NCBI GenBank assembly: GCA_963784065.1
Contig: CAWAQA010000010.1
Coordinates: forward strand, 1 to 64,000
Source: CAWAQA01 sp963784065
Lineage (GTDB): Bacteria; Acidobacteriota; Vicinamibacteria; Vicinamibacterales; UBA2999
Direction of reading: 5' to 3'
DNA: 64,000 nt
In this document: piece after piece, positions 35,500 to 45,026 of the stretch
Layout: each line of letters starts with the position of its first letter
Numbering within the stretch: the first letter of the stretch is position 1
Made by a program: the position numbers and the translations under genes
The notes under the pieces: generated by a model
Databases searched by the model: none
The model's input: the letters and a program-made list of their open reading frames with translations, nothing else
What the model was told of the DNA's origin: nothing

Positions 35500-36472
35500 C
35501 TACTTGGCTCGCCCTTTCGGACCCTGCGCCAGCATGGCGACCTTCCAGACGGCGCCGTCGCCCACCACGTAAAGCGTCTTCTTGTCCGGTCCGGCAAACG
35601 CAAGATTCTGCGGCCCGTCAGGATTGCCAATGGGGATTGTGCCGAGGTGCCGGCCATCCGGGCTGAACACCTGCACGCCGATCGTCGAGGCGACGTAGAG
35701 CCGGCCTGCCTCGTCCACCGCAAGGCCGTCGGCGCCGCTCCTCACGCCCCTGTTGGTCATGAGGATGCCTGCGAGCCTGACGAGATTTCGCTGGTTGCGA
35801 ACGCTGCCGTCCGCCTGCACATCGAACGCGACGACGAACGCTCCCAATGTATTCGCGACGTAGAGCGTCTTCTCGTCCGGGCTGAGGATGATGCCGTTGG
35901 GGCGTGCGATGTCGTCCGCAATCCGCACCACCGAGCCGTTGGGCCGGATGTAGTAGACGGTCGGGATCTGTGTCAGGAATTGTCCCGCGGGCGGGTACGA
36001 CCCAGGGTCCGTGAAGTACACGCCGCCCTTCCGGTCGGCCACGAGATCGTTGGGACCGAGAAACGGCTGTCCTTCGAATGCGCTGGCAAGCACAGCCCGC
36101 ATCGGCGCCAGCACGGCGACCTGTTTTGTCGCCGGCAGCACGCCGATCAGGCGGCCCTTCTGATCGAAGGTCAGACCCTGGGACCCGTTCGTGTTCTCCA
36201 GGAACGTCGAGCGGGTGCCCTTGCGCGTCGATCCTCGTGACGACATTGGCCGTCTGCTCCGTCAGCAGGAGTGCACCGTCGGACGCCGCGATCGGACCCT
36301 CGGTTCCGCGCAGTCCGCGCGCGACAACCTGGACTCGCGTTCCGCCAGCGACCACGCCGGGAATATCGGGTGCGATCGTTTCGGTCGGCGTGAACGCCTC
36401 GCCACCCTGGCCCAATGCCGCCGCCGGCCGAAGCAACAACAACATCGCGAGCAGCGCAATTCCCGACCGCAT
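35500..36472 (-). CDS. SMP-30/gluconolactonase-like secreted protein (one frameshift)
   Basis: The N-terminus MRSGIALLAMLLLLRPAAAL is a signal peptide, followed by RGLRGTEGPIAASDGALLLT. After a shift near 36230 it continues LTFDQKGRLIGVLPATK, LGPNDLVADRKGGVYFTDPG, ARPNGIILSPDEKTLYVANT, GADGLAVDEAGRLYVAS and ends VAMLAQGPKGRAK. These are the blades and metal-site Asn/Asp segments of the SMP-30/LRE six-bladed propeller. Members hydrolyse lactones in sugar catabolism; this one would act in the periplasm. Restored length is about 323 residues. A TTCA hairpin repeat lies just upstream. Confidence 0.82.
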
Positions 36473-36522
36473 GGCGTCCCTCCGTGCAAGCACAACGCTA
36501 CCTCCGTACCTTCCGCTCGCAG

Positions 36523-36617
36523 GGGCCCGCTTCAGCCGGCCCGATGGCGTCACTCCGTTTCCGTGCCTCGCGTTCCGATCGTCGGGGGCCGTCGTAGGGG
36601 CCGGCTTCAGCCGGCCC
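36523..36617. repeat. Two TTCA-loop hairpin repeats
   Basis: GGGCCCGC-TTCA-GCCGGCCC (36523-36542, one arm mismatch) and GGGCCGGC-TTCA-GCCGGCCC (36598-36617, perfect) flank shared text GATnGCGTCACTCCGTT. They lie between the SMP-30-like gene and the LVIVD gene. Confidence 0.8.
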
Positions 36618-36625
36618 GATTGACG

Positions 36626-38132
36626 TCACTCCGTTCCCGAGAAATTCGCCGCTCTCCTCGCTGCGCCCGTCAGCTCGAGAATGTGCATGCCGGTGTTGGC
36701 GCGATCGACGATGTAGATGTAGCCGCGATCGTCGACCTCGACGTTGTTGGTCTGGATCGCGGTCTTGCAGCGCGGCTCGCCGCCCTGCCTGCCGCCGCCG
36801 ACACAGCGCTGATCGGTCTTCGCCGTGACCGCCGGGATGAAGTAGGCGATTTCCTTCAGGTTGAAGGGATCGCGAATGTCGAGGGCGCGTACACCGGCGT
36901 TGAAGAGCGCGACGAACAGCACGCGCTTGTAGTAAATCGGCGTGAAGCTCTCCTGCGACGAATGCGCGCCGAAGCGGCCGCCGCGCTCGCAGAAATCACC
37001 GCTCCCCTCGGGGACCGTCCACGTCGATGCCCCGAGCGGGTTCGTCTCCGTCGTCGACCTCCATCATGCGCACGAGCTGTCTGGCCTCGAAGCACTCGTT
37101 GGCGGTCGTTTCGCTGACGATGGCAATCATGTCGCGGTGTGCCTGCGCCTTTGGGTCCGCCGTAGACGCCATGGTCGTGATCGAGGCCGGCCGCCGATCG
37201 GATCGCGGGATTGGCGGGAAGCTTCTGCCTGGCGAACTCGGCGAGCGGCATGCCGAGGAGCGGAAATGCCGTGTGAGCGCCGACGTCGGGCGGAAAATCG
37301 ACTCGCGAGATCTGCGGGTAGAGCAGGTTGGCCTCGGTTGGCTCTTTCGGGCCGTTCAGGAGCTTCTCCCGATCGACGATCTGCAGGATGCCCGCCTGTG
37401 CCTGTCCCGTGGGCGAAGTAGACGCGGTTCAATTTCGGCCCGAGTGAAATCGGGCCGTGAAGCCCCGTTGGCACGGGCATCACGGTCGATCCGGGCTGCT
37501 GACCGGCAGACGCCGAAGTCTCGAATGAAGACCGGTGTCGACGGGTCGCTCAGATCGTAGATCTTCGTCATGCGGTCGGTGCGCCAGTTGGGATCGCCCG
37601 ACGACGAGGTACCGATGCCGGTGTCGCATTCCCACCAGCTCTTGTGCGTGCCCTTGAGGCCGCTCACGACCGTCGTCAGGCGCGCCGGCCTGGACGGATC
37701 GGTCACGTCCCACGTTTCATGAGCGACGTTGCCGAGGCTGCGCAGCAGGTACACCTTGGTCTTGTCTGCCTGCGGAAGGTCGCTGCCGTTGCACAGCCGC
37801 ACCATCTGGGCGCCGCCGGCCTCGCCTTGTCCTTCGTCGCCAGGAACGTGCGCGAGGTACTTCGGCTGTTTCGGATTGGTTACGTCGACGATCGAGGTGC
37901 CGTTGCTTTCGGGCTTTCCGGTGAGAGGGTTTGGCTGAACGCCGCCGTGATGGCCGATGTACGCGATCCAGCGGTCGCCGTGTTTGTGGATCACCGGTTG
38001 ATATGCGCTGCGCGCCTGGAGATCGTTGTAGCCAACCAGGCCCATGTCGCGCTGTTCGGTCCGCTGCTGCGCCGCCGTGATCGTGCCGAGGGCGAGGGCC
38101 AGCGCCACGAATGCGAAGTGCCAGGACCTCAT
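36626..38132 (-). CDS. Secreted LVIVD-repeat protein (several frameshifts)
   Basis: The signal peptide is MRSWHFAFVALALALGTITA. LVIVD-type repeats follow: GTSIVDVTNPKQPKYLAHV, NVAHETWDVTDPSRPARLTT, MTKIYDLSDPSTPVFIRDFG. After frame changes come GPISLGPKLNRVYFAHGTG, QIVDREKLLNGP, DHDHGVYGG, and finally YYKRVLFVALFNAGVRALDI and VEVDDRGYIYIVDRANTGMH. About four single-base shifts lie between 36950 and 37500. Restored length is about 500 residues. Such proteins form beta-propellers on the outside of the cell or in the periplasm, with no defined reaction. It is transcribed toward the SMP-30-like gene. Confidence 0.75.
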
Positions 38133-38498
38133 GGTGCAATTCCTTTCGTCAGAAAACGACGCGGAACCCGAGGTGTCGCGCACGGGCGCACAGGCACGGT
38201 TGGAATGTGCCTGCGGCGGCCGTTACGCGGGCTGCGTTTCTGCCGGCGCCTGTCGATTCGAGGGAGTCAACAATCGGTGAACAATTTACTCCCAACCTCG
38301 CGGCCGCATGACAACAATCGTCGCAGCGGAGTCAGGGTGGACGGGGCCGCGGGAGCGCTGGCGGGTTTGAGTTACCATAGGGCCGTTTCCGGACACGCGC
38401 TGGATCGCACCAATCACAGTAGCCAGGCCCCCCGGGACTGTCGGCGGCGTGCCGGTGTCGGCGTCGCAGGAGCGCAACACGCGCACGGAAGGAACGTC
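38133..38498. other. Divergent intergenic region, no gene seen
   Basis: This 366-bp gap separates the leftward LVIVD gene and the rightward Tat-exported lactonase. It presumably holds both promoters; no clear boxes, operators or RNA genes are recognised. No hairpin of the common repeat family is present. Confidence 0.5.
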
Positions 38499-39514
38499 AT
38501 GCAGGCAGGTCGCGGGATTTCACGCCGGCGTCTGTTGGAGATCGTCGGGGCGGCAGGCGGCTTCGCGCTTGCGGGCGGGGTCAGCGGCGCGTGGGCGCAA
38601 GGCACGAAACGCATCGAGCGGCTGGCGCCGGAGCTGGATGCCATCATCGACACCTCACAATCGATCAGCGAGCTGGCCACCGGCTTCGGCGGCGACATCG
38701 GCCCGGCCGAAGGTCCGGTGTGGATCGCCGAGAGCCGCCATCTCCTGTTCAACGACATCCACACCGCCGGCGGCTGAAGTACACGCCGGGCCAGGGTGTG
38801 GTGGTCGTCAAGACGCCGACCAACGAAGCCAATGGGCTCACGCGCGACCTGCAGGGGCGTCTGATCTCGGCCGAACATGCGACGCGGCGCGTGACGCGCG
38901 AGGATCCCGACGGCAGCATCACGGTTGTCGCCAACAGCTTCCAGGGCAAGCGCCTGCTCAGGCCGAACGACGCCATCGTGAGATCCGACGGCACGATCTA
39001 TTTCACCGATCCGGGCGGACCACTGGCGCCCGATCAGTGGGACGTGACTTCTGCCGGCGTCTACCGCGTCTCGCCCGACCTCGGATCCATGTCGCTCATC
39101 GTCGACGATCTGATCGGGCCGAACGGACTGGCCTTCTCGCCCGACGAAAGCATCCTCTACGTCACTGACCCGCGGCGCCGGATCGTCCGCGCCTACGATC
39201 TTCTGCCCAACGGCACCGTTGCCAAGCAGACGAGCCGGCTGTTCGTCGACCTGGGCGGCGCCGAGCCTGGCGTGCCTGACGGGTTGAAAGTGGACACGGC
39301 CGGGAACGTCTATACGGGCGGCGCGGGCGGGCTCTTCATCATGGACAAGACCGGCAAGAAGCTCGGACGCATCGTGCACGGTCTCCCGGCGACAACCAAT
39401 GTCGCCTTCGGCGGCGACGATTGGAAGACGCTCTTTTTCACCACGAGGTCTTCGCTGAACATGGTCAGCCTGAAGATCGCCGGTGTGCCCGTGCCGGCCC
39501 GCAAGAGGACGTAG
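38499..39514 (+). CDS. Tat-exported SMP-30/gluconolactonase-like protein (one frameshift)
   Basis: The twin-arginine signal ISRRRLLEIVGAAGGFALAG is followed by IGPAEGPVWIAESRHLLFND. After a shift near 38775 come EANGLTRDLQGRLISAEHA, LRPNDAIVRSDGTIYFTDPG, GPNGLAFSPDESILYVTDPR, VPDGLKVDTAGNVYTGGAGG and the end VPVPARKRT. These are the SMP-30 blades with conserved metal-binding Glu, Asn and Asp positions. Restored length is about 338 residues. The ATG at 38499 follows GGAAGGA. It is the first of three consecutive Tat-signal genes with hydrolase folds; a lactone would be a fitting substrate. Confidence 0.87.
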
Positions 39515-39584
39515 CCGGGCAGCAAGGAGGCGGTCTGCAGTGTCATCCGGTGTCGGGTGTCGTGTTCGATTGAAGGAGATCGCC

Positions 39585-40922
39585 ATGCCGGAAGAGTCCA
39601 CGCCGAATGCGGAAGGTGAAAAGGCAATCGCACCCGCAGCCAGCCTTTCGCGCCGCGGTTTCCTTGTGACCGCTTCGGCCGCGGCGGCAAGCGGCATTAC
39701 GCTCGCCCAGGGCCTGGGCCGGCCCGGCCCGGTCCGCATCGACATGGCGAGTCTTCCGCCCTACGGCAATTCCACGATTCCGCCAGGCGATTCGCTCGCG
39801 AACCGTCGCCAACGTCAACGGCCTGACGGTGCACATGCTGGAAGCCGGCTACGAGACGCCGGGCCGGCCGGCCGTGTTGCTCCTGCATGGCTTCCCGGAG
39901 CTCGCCTACAGCTGGCGCAAGGTGATGCTGCCTCTGGCGTCGGCGGGGTATCACGTGATCGCCCCGGATCAGCGCGGCTACGGCCGCACCACGGGCTGGG
40001 ACGATTCCTATGACGCCGATCCCGATCCCTTCCGCATGCTCAACATGGTGAGAGATGCCATCGGGCTCGTCTACGCGCTCGGCCATCGCTCCGTGGCGAT
40101 GGTGGTGGGACACGATGCGGGTGCGCCCGTCGCCTCCTGGTCTGCACTCGTCCGGCCCGACATCTTCCGTTCGGTCGACGATCATGAGCTCGCCGTTCGA
40201 GGGACCGCCGTCGCTGCCGTTCGACACGGCCAACGGCGCCGCCGCGCCGCGCCCGGCGCCTACCGACGATGAACTCGACGCGGAGCTCGCGAAGCTCGAC
40301 CCGCCGCGGAAGTACTACCAGAACTACCAGCGCACACGCGGCGCCAACGACAACATGCTGCATGCGCCGCAGGGCCTCCACGCGTTCTTCCGCGCCTACT
40401 ACCACTACAAGAGTGCCGACTGGAAAGGGAACAAACCGCATCCCTTGAAGGCGCGGATCGCCGAGGAGATGGCGCAGATCCCCACCTACTACGTGATGGA
40501 GCGGGACAAGGGGATGGCGGAGACCGTTGCGCCGATGATGCCGTCGGCGGCCGAGATCGCGGCGTGCAAGTGGCTGACCGAGGCCGAAGTCGAGGTGTAC
40601 GCGACCGAATACGCCCGGACCCAATTCACCGGCGCCCTGCAGGGTTATCGAGTGCGGCGCGGCTCGGATCCCAAGAGCCTCGCCGAGATGCGCACGTTCT
40701 CGGGCCGTTCCATCGATGTGCCATCGATGTTCGTCGGCGGGCAAGAGCGACTGGGGCGCCTATCAGACCCCAGGCGCGGTGGACAAGATGCGGAACACCG
40801 CCTGCACGCGAATGGTCGGCTTCCATCTGCTGGACGGCGCCGGGCACTGGGTGCAGCAGGAGCAGCCGGAGCAGGTGAGCAGGCTGCTCATCCAGTTCCT
40901 GCGCGACCAGCGGCGGTCATGA
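39585..40922 (+). CDS. Tat-exported alpha/beta hydrolase, epoxide hydrolase-like (frameshifted)
   Basis: The Tat signal is LSRRGFLVTASAAAASGITL. After a shift near 39800 the core reads AVLLLHGFPELAYSWRKVML, HVIAPDQRGYGRTTGWDDSY and AMVVGHDAGAPVASWSAL, in which Asp is the nucleophile (GHDAG), as in epoxide hydrolases and haloalkane dehalogenases. After shifts near 40185 and 40745 it gives YYQNYQRTRGANDNMLHAPQ, FFRAYYHYKSADWKGN, WGAYQTPGAVDKM and LLDGAGHWVQQEQPEQV with the catalytic His. Restored length is about 445 residues. The ATG at 39585 has AAGGAG ahead. It lies 70 bp after the lactonase. Confidence 0.83.
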
Positions 40923-40998
40923 AGCCAGGGCTTCCCGGGGTGTCGCCGTTCCACGTCCTCCGGTACCAGTCGTCACCGGGCAGAGAGAGGTAGTCCAG

Positions 40999-41883
40999 AT
41001 GACTCGAACCGTCTCGCGTCGGAGGTTGTTGCATCTCGGTGGTGAGGCGCTCGCGATTCTCGGGGGCTCGGCGCTGGCCGGCACGCTCACGTCAGAGACG
41101 GCCCGCGCCGCAGAGCCTGCCCGTGCGGAACCTTCCAGAGGACTTTCGGGAAGATTTGTTCTACAGAGAGGACTGGCTGGGGGAACCCTGGCGCAAGCCG
41201 GAAGCGGTGGTCCTCATCCATGGCAACGACGAATCCAGCGTGGAATGGTACGGCGTGGGTGCCGCGGATGGCGCAGGAGTATCGCCTGATCCGGCCGGAC
41301 CTGCCGGGACTCGGACATTCCACCATTCCGCGCGGCTTCGAATATTCCCTGGCGAACCTCGCCACGTTCGTCACGCGGGTGATGGACAAGGCTGGCGTCG
41401 AGTCGGCACACATCATCGGAGCGAAAACGGGCGGGGCCGTGGCGATGCGGTTCGCGGCCGACTATCCGAAACGTACGCGGACGCTCGTCGTCGCCGGCGG
41501 CCCGGCTTCGCCGCTGGCGATCGCCGACCCTCGCCCATCCCGCAACGGGATCGGCTGGGTTCGAAGGTGTCGAAGGAGATGGTCGAGTATTGGAACATGC
41601 TCTTCAGCAGACCGGATCGGAGAGGGTGTCAAAGGGCTGAGTCGATCGCTCTCGAAGTTCGATTTCGCGAAGGAGGGCGTGTGCAGCGCATCACTGCTCC
41701 CACGCTGGTGATCACCGCGACCGCACCAAGATGCATTCGGTGGAGAAGGCGCGGGCCTACCAGGAGCAGATTCCGAACTCGCGCCTCGTGGTCATTCGCA
41801 GCGACGCGTACCACATCGCCGCTGCCAACGCAGACGAGTGCGTCACGCACACGCTGGCGTTTCTCAAGGAGCAGACGAATTAG
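40999..41883 (+). CDS. Tat-exported alpha/beta hydrolase with unusual nucleophile elbow (frameshifted)
   Basis: The Tat signal is VSRRRLLHLGGEALAILGGS. Later pieces read FYREDWLGEPWRKPEAVVLI, HGNDESSVEWYG, QEYRLIRPDLPGLGHSTIPR, and VESAHIIGAKTGGAVAMRFA. At the elbow the usual GxSxGG reads GAKTGG, so no Ser or Asp nucleophile is visible. The C-terminus RLVVIRSDAYHIAAANADEC keeps the His position. At least three frame changes occur (about 41130, 41260, 41560). Restored length is about 294 residues. Its stop overlaps that of the convergent PLD-like gene by four bases. Non-catalytic or mechanistically divergent; function unknown. Confidence 0.7.
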
Positions 41884-42758
41884 GCCGCTTTCTTCCGCGG
41901 CTTCTCCTTGCGTGGGTCGGCCGTCAGCGCCCAGTCGCGCTTGAACGTCTTTTCGAGGCGCCGGACCACTGCACTGTCTCGAATGATGACCCCGACTTCG
42001 CGGCGTTCATCCAGTTCCAGTTTCCGCAGGCTCTGACTGCCGACGAACGCGCGCCGGCCATCGCGCACGATCGCGCGAACGTGCAGGCGCTTGCCGGGAA
42101 AGGCGCGGGCGTCGAGTCCGGTGCCTTCCCATTTCCGTTCGAGCTTCCCGAGTATGCGGATGCGAACCCCGTTCGCGGCTTTTCGCTCGAGCACGGCGAG
42201 CATCTGGTCGTCGGTCACCTGCGGGTCGTAGATGTCGAGGCTGGTGCGGGCCCGCCGCAGGAACCTCTCGAGTCGTCGCCGTGCGTTCTCCGGGCTCACG
42301 ACGAGGTCGCGGACCTTGGGGACGAAATCGGTCCGATTCGCATCCGACTCGAACAGCCGCAAGACCTCGTTGACGATGCGGCGCGACCGTACCTCGACAC
42401 CGAAGCTGCGACTCTTGAGATCAGCGGCTGTGTAGTTGAAGCCGAGGATCAAGACCCGGCGACGATCGATCACCATGAGCTTGCCGTGATAGCGAACGAG
42501 GTCGTCTTTCGTGCGGCACACCGTCACGCCGGCTTTGAGCAGACGGAGTTCGAGCTTCCGGAGCCGCTGCTCGCCGCCCCTGTTGGTATGAGCAATGAGC
42601 GCGCGCACCACGACCCCGCGGGCGACGGCTGCTCCCAGTTCTTCCTCGAGCAGGTCGAGGTCGAATCGAAAGATGACGATGTCTATCGAACGCCTGGCAC
42701 GTCGAACCGCGGTGATCAGCGGACCCACACCCGCGTCGGGCTGCGTGATGAGCCCCAT
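41880..42758 (-). CDS. Phospholipase D-like protein with two HKD motifs
   Basis: The 292-residue product (ATG 42758) starts MGLITQPDAGVGPLITAV and RRARRSIDIVIFRFDLDLLE. The first HKD motif is YHGKLMVIDRR (HxKxxxxD). The second is LHVRAIVRDGRRAFVGSQSL, with Arg in place of Lys, and the adjacent Ser in GSQS is typical. The fold is cardiolipin-synthase- or PLD-like phosphodiesterase; the changed second motif may lower or alter activity. It is coupled to the DUF4956 membrane gene by a one-base TGATG overlap. Together these may act in membrane lipid or stress biology (inference). Confidence 0.8.
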   Translation of the reverse strand: MGLITQPDAGVGPLITAVRRARRSIDIVIFRFDLDLLEEELGAAVARGVVVRALIAHTNRGGEQRLRKLELRLLKAGVTVCRTKDDLVRYHGKLMVIDRRRVLILGFNYTAADLKSRSFGVEVRSRRIVNEVLRLFESDANRTDFVPKVRDLVVSPENARRRLERFLRRARTSLDIYDPQVTDDQMLAVLERKAANGVRIRILGKLERKWEGTGLDARAFPGKRLHVRAIVRDGRRAFVGSQSLRKLELDERREVGVIIRDSAVVRRLEKTFKRDWALTADPRKEKPRKKAA

Positions 42759-43432
42759 CACGCCTCCTCTTTTTCCTCCCACGCGACCTCCTTGTCGCCG
42801 TCGGCGTCGAGCGACAGAATCTCGTTCGATACAAGGTCTGTCTTCGTTGTCAGGAGCAACTTGGCGTCGTAACACAGCTCCTTGGCGCCCGCCGCTCGCA
42901 GCTCATATTTCACGTGGTGGCGGCGGAGGATGGCTTCAACCGCCTTTCGCACCGCAGTGGGATCCTCCGCCCTCACTTTCAGCTCGAACGCTTTCCGGCG
43001 CCTTGGTTCAAACGACTCAATGAGCCAGAGAACCACCAGCAGGAAGGCCGTGGACGTCAAGGCCAGGCCATAGAGCCCGACCCCGGTTGCGAGGCCCAGG
43101 CTCAGCGTGGACAGCATGACGACGGCGTCCTTGGGGTCCTCGATTTTGGCGCGATACCGAATCAGGTTGGCGGCGCCGACGATGCCGAACGCGCGCGCCA
43201 GGCTCGAGCCGACGATGAGCATGATCAAGGTGCCGACGACGGCAAGGACAATTTGTGTCTGGATGACGGGCGCGGACCTCGCCGGGGTGCCGCGCCGCCT
43301 CGGCCTCAAGGCGAGCGTGGCGCCCAGCACCGCCGCGATCGTGAGCGCGAGCAGCGCGTGCATCACGATCTGCACCTGCGGTTCGAGCATGTCGGGCACA
43401 TATTGCGAAAAGTCCGCCGCGAGCCTGCCCAT
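42758..43432 (-). CDS. DUF4956 family membrane protein
   Basis: The 224-residue product has an N-terminal helix (IVMHALLALTIAAVLGATLA), a second (TQIVLAVVGTLIMLIVGSSL), the family core ARAFGIVGAANLIRYRAKIE DPKDAVVM, and helices LATGVGLYGLALTSTAFLLV. A cytosolic ferredoxin-like domain (FELKVRAEDPTAVRKAVEAI, KELCYDAKLLLTTKTDLV) follows. The ARAFGxVGAxxLIRxR motif identifies DUF4956, related to MgtC/SapB membrane domains. In other genomes it often sits with polyphosphate (VTC) or CotH genes, not seen here. Translationally coupled to the PLD-like gene downstream. Confidence 0.85.
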   Translation of the reverse strand: MGRLAADFSQYVPDMLEPQVQIVMHALLALTIAAVLGATLALRPRRRGTPARSAPVIQTQIVLAVVGTLIMLIVGSSLARAFGIVGAANLIRYRAKIEDPKDAVVMLSTLSLGLATGVGLYGLALTSTAFLLVVLWLIESFEPRRRKAFELKVRAEDPTAVRKAVEAILRRHHVKYELRAAGAKELCYDAKLLLTTKTDLVSNEILSLDADGDKEVAWEEKEEA

Positions 43433-43507
43433 GGGCCGCTGATGAGCAATCGCCGTTCCAGTTGTGCTCTACGGTTGTCGGTAGGGGAGGCGTCAGGGTG
43501 TACGTAG

Positions 43508-43617
43508 GGGCCGGCTTCAGCCGGCCCGCGACCGATCGAGATTCACGCGGGGCTGTGGCTTCCGCCTTCAGGCGGAAGGTCGCGCGCGGGGTTGGTTCTT
43601 CCGGCTGAAGCCGGAAG
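43508..43617. repeat. TTCA/TGAA-loop hairpin cluster
   Basis: GGGCCGGC-TTCA-GCCGGCCC (43508-43527) is followed by the composite pair CTTCCGCC-TTCA-GGCGGAAG (43559-43578) and CTTCCGGC-TGAA-GCCGGAAG (43598-43617), joined by GTCGCGCGCGGGGTTGGTT. The composite is nearly identical to 15388-15441. It fills most of the 226-bp gap downstream of the small - strand gene and upstream of the DUF4956 gene. Confidence 0.85.
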
Positions 43618-43658
43618 CCACGCACCGTGACGGCCGTAGCGTAACGCTGGCGGACGGA

Positions 43659-43928
43659 TCACGCCTCGTCGGGCATGGTACCGCCGACCCCGGCGAAGCC
43701 GGCCGCGGCCAGCTGCCGTTCGAGGAACTGCCGGAACTGGACCGCCTCCGCGCTGGCGGGGAACAGATGTCGGCCGCGCAAGGCGTCCGGGCCATCGGCG
43801 CTGATCTCAACCAGCCCATCGTCGGTACGACGTTCTACGATTCGGACCATCATCGCCCGATCGGTATACAGCCATGCAGCCTGATTTGCCACACAGGGGA
43901 GAACGCACGCGGTGCCGTCAGCGAACAC
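43659..43928 (-). CDS. Small hypothetical protein, start uncertain
   Basis: About 89 residues if the GTG at 43928 is used. The reliable part is MMVRIVERRTDDGLVEISAD, GPDALRGRHLFPASAEAVQF and RQFLERQLAAAGF. The segment VFADGTACVLPCVANQAAWL upstream is plausible coding but the ribosome-binding site (GGAAGG) is too far. The open frame continues to 44105, overlapping the divergent gene. No family is recognised; ATG 43853 is the conservative start. A helix ends the protein. Confidence 0.4.
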   Translation of the reverse strand: MFADGTACVLPCVANQAAWLYTDRAMMVRIVERRTDDGLVEISADGPDALRGRHLFPASAEAVQFRQFLERQLAAAGFAGVGGTMPDEA

Positions 43929-44098
43929 GTTGGCCCCGAGATTCCTTCCGATTGTTTGACAGTACCCCGGGGCGGTGCTAAAAAAGCCCTCACTCGGATG
44001 TGGTCGGGGCCTGTACGATGACGGCCGAAGACTGCCCGAGGGGGGCCTCGCCAGCGCTTCGGCAATTTCAGCACGGGATCTCTCCGGAGGTCTGATTG

Positions 44099-44905
44099 AT
44101 GACACGTCGCACGATCACGTCGATCCTCGCGGTCACCGTCGTCGCAGGCATCGGGTCGGCACTGCAACGGCCATCTGCCCAGGCTCCGGCCGGCGTCCAG
44201 TTACCACGCACGGCAGACGGCAAGCCCAACTTTGCCGGCGTGTGGCAGGTGCTGAATTCCGCGGCGTGGGATATCCAGGACCACTCGGCCGATTACGTGC
44301 CCGGGGTGCCGATTCAGTTTGCGATGCCCGGCGGGAAAGGCGTGGTCGAGGGCGGCGAGATCCCGGACAACGCCGCGGCGTTGGCCAAGAAGCAGCAGAA
44401 CTTCGCCAATCGGACGAAGGCCGACCCCGAGTCGAAGTGTTTCCTGCCTGGCGTGCCGCGCATCATGTACATGCCATTTCCCTTTCAGATCGTCCAGACG
44501 CCCAGGCAGATCTCGATGTTGTTCGAGTACGTCCATGCGACCCGGAACATCTTCATGGACTCGCCGCATCCCAAAGGTCCGATCGAGTGGTGGATGGGGG
44601 ATTCGCGCGGACGCTGGGAGGGGGACACGCTGGTGGTCGATGTCGTCCACTTCAACGGCGAGACATGGCTCGACAGGGCCGGCAACTTCCTCAGCCCCAC
44701 CGCACATCTGGTCGAGCGCTACACGTTCATGACGCCCGATCACCTCACGTACGAGATCACGGTGGAGGATCCCGCGATCTTCACCCGGCCCTGGAAGATG
44801 AGCATGCCCTTGTACCGCCGCAAGGAAGCGGCTGCGCAGATCCTGGACTTCGAATGCTATACGTTCGGCGAGGATGGCGCGCTTTCGTTCGGTCCGAGGA
44901 ATTAG
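44099..44905 (+). CDS. Secreted PDxxGxW-family protein (paralogue 2 of 4)
   Basis: The 268-residue product has a signal peptide (RTITSILAVTVVAGIGSALQ). Family landmarks are ADGKPNFAGVWQV, CFLPGVPRIMYMPFPFQIVQ, SRGRWEGDTLVVDVVHFNGE, LSPTAHLVERYTFMT and VEDPAIFTRPWKMSM. The reading frame is intact, making it a good reference for the broken copy at 7105. ATG 44099 has GGAGG eight bases ahead. Function unknown; probably periplasmic. Followed by another family member 121 bp downstream, likely one operon. Confidence 0.8.
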   Translation: MTRRTITSILAVTVVAGIGSALQRPSAQAPAGVQLPRTADGKPNFAGVWQVLNSAAWDIQDHSADYVPGVPIQFAMPGGKGVVEGGEIPDNAAALAKKQQNFANRTKADPESKCFLPGVPRIMYMPFPFQIVQTPRQISMLFEYVHATRNIFMDSPHPKGPIEWWMGDSRGRWEGDTLVVDVVHFNGETWLDRAGNFLSPTAHLVERYTFMTPDHLTYEITVEDPAIFTRPWKMSMPLYRRKEAAAQILDFECYTFGEDGALSFGPRN

Positions 44906-45026
44906 CTGCAGGAGTGGCTGGCAGCGGCCAGCACGCGTGCCCCGGGGATACAGGTTCGAGGCGGATGTCGTTTCACGTTGAGATCCCACGACGTGTGGCG
45001 TTGCGCCGTTGCCGAGGAGTGCTCTT

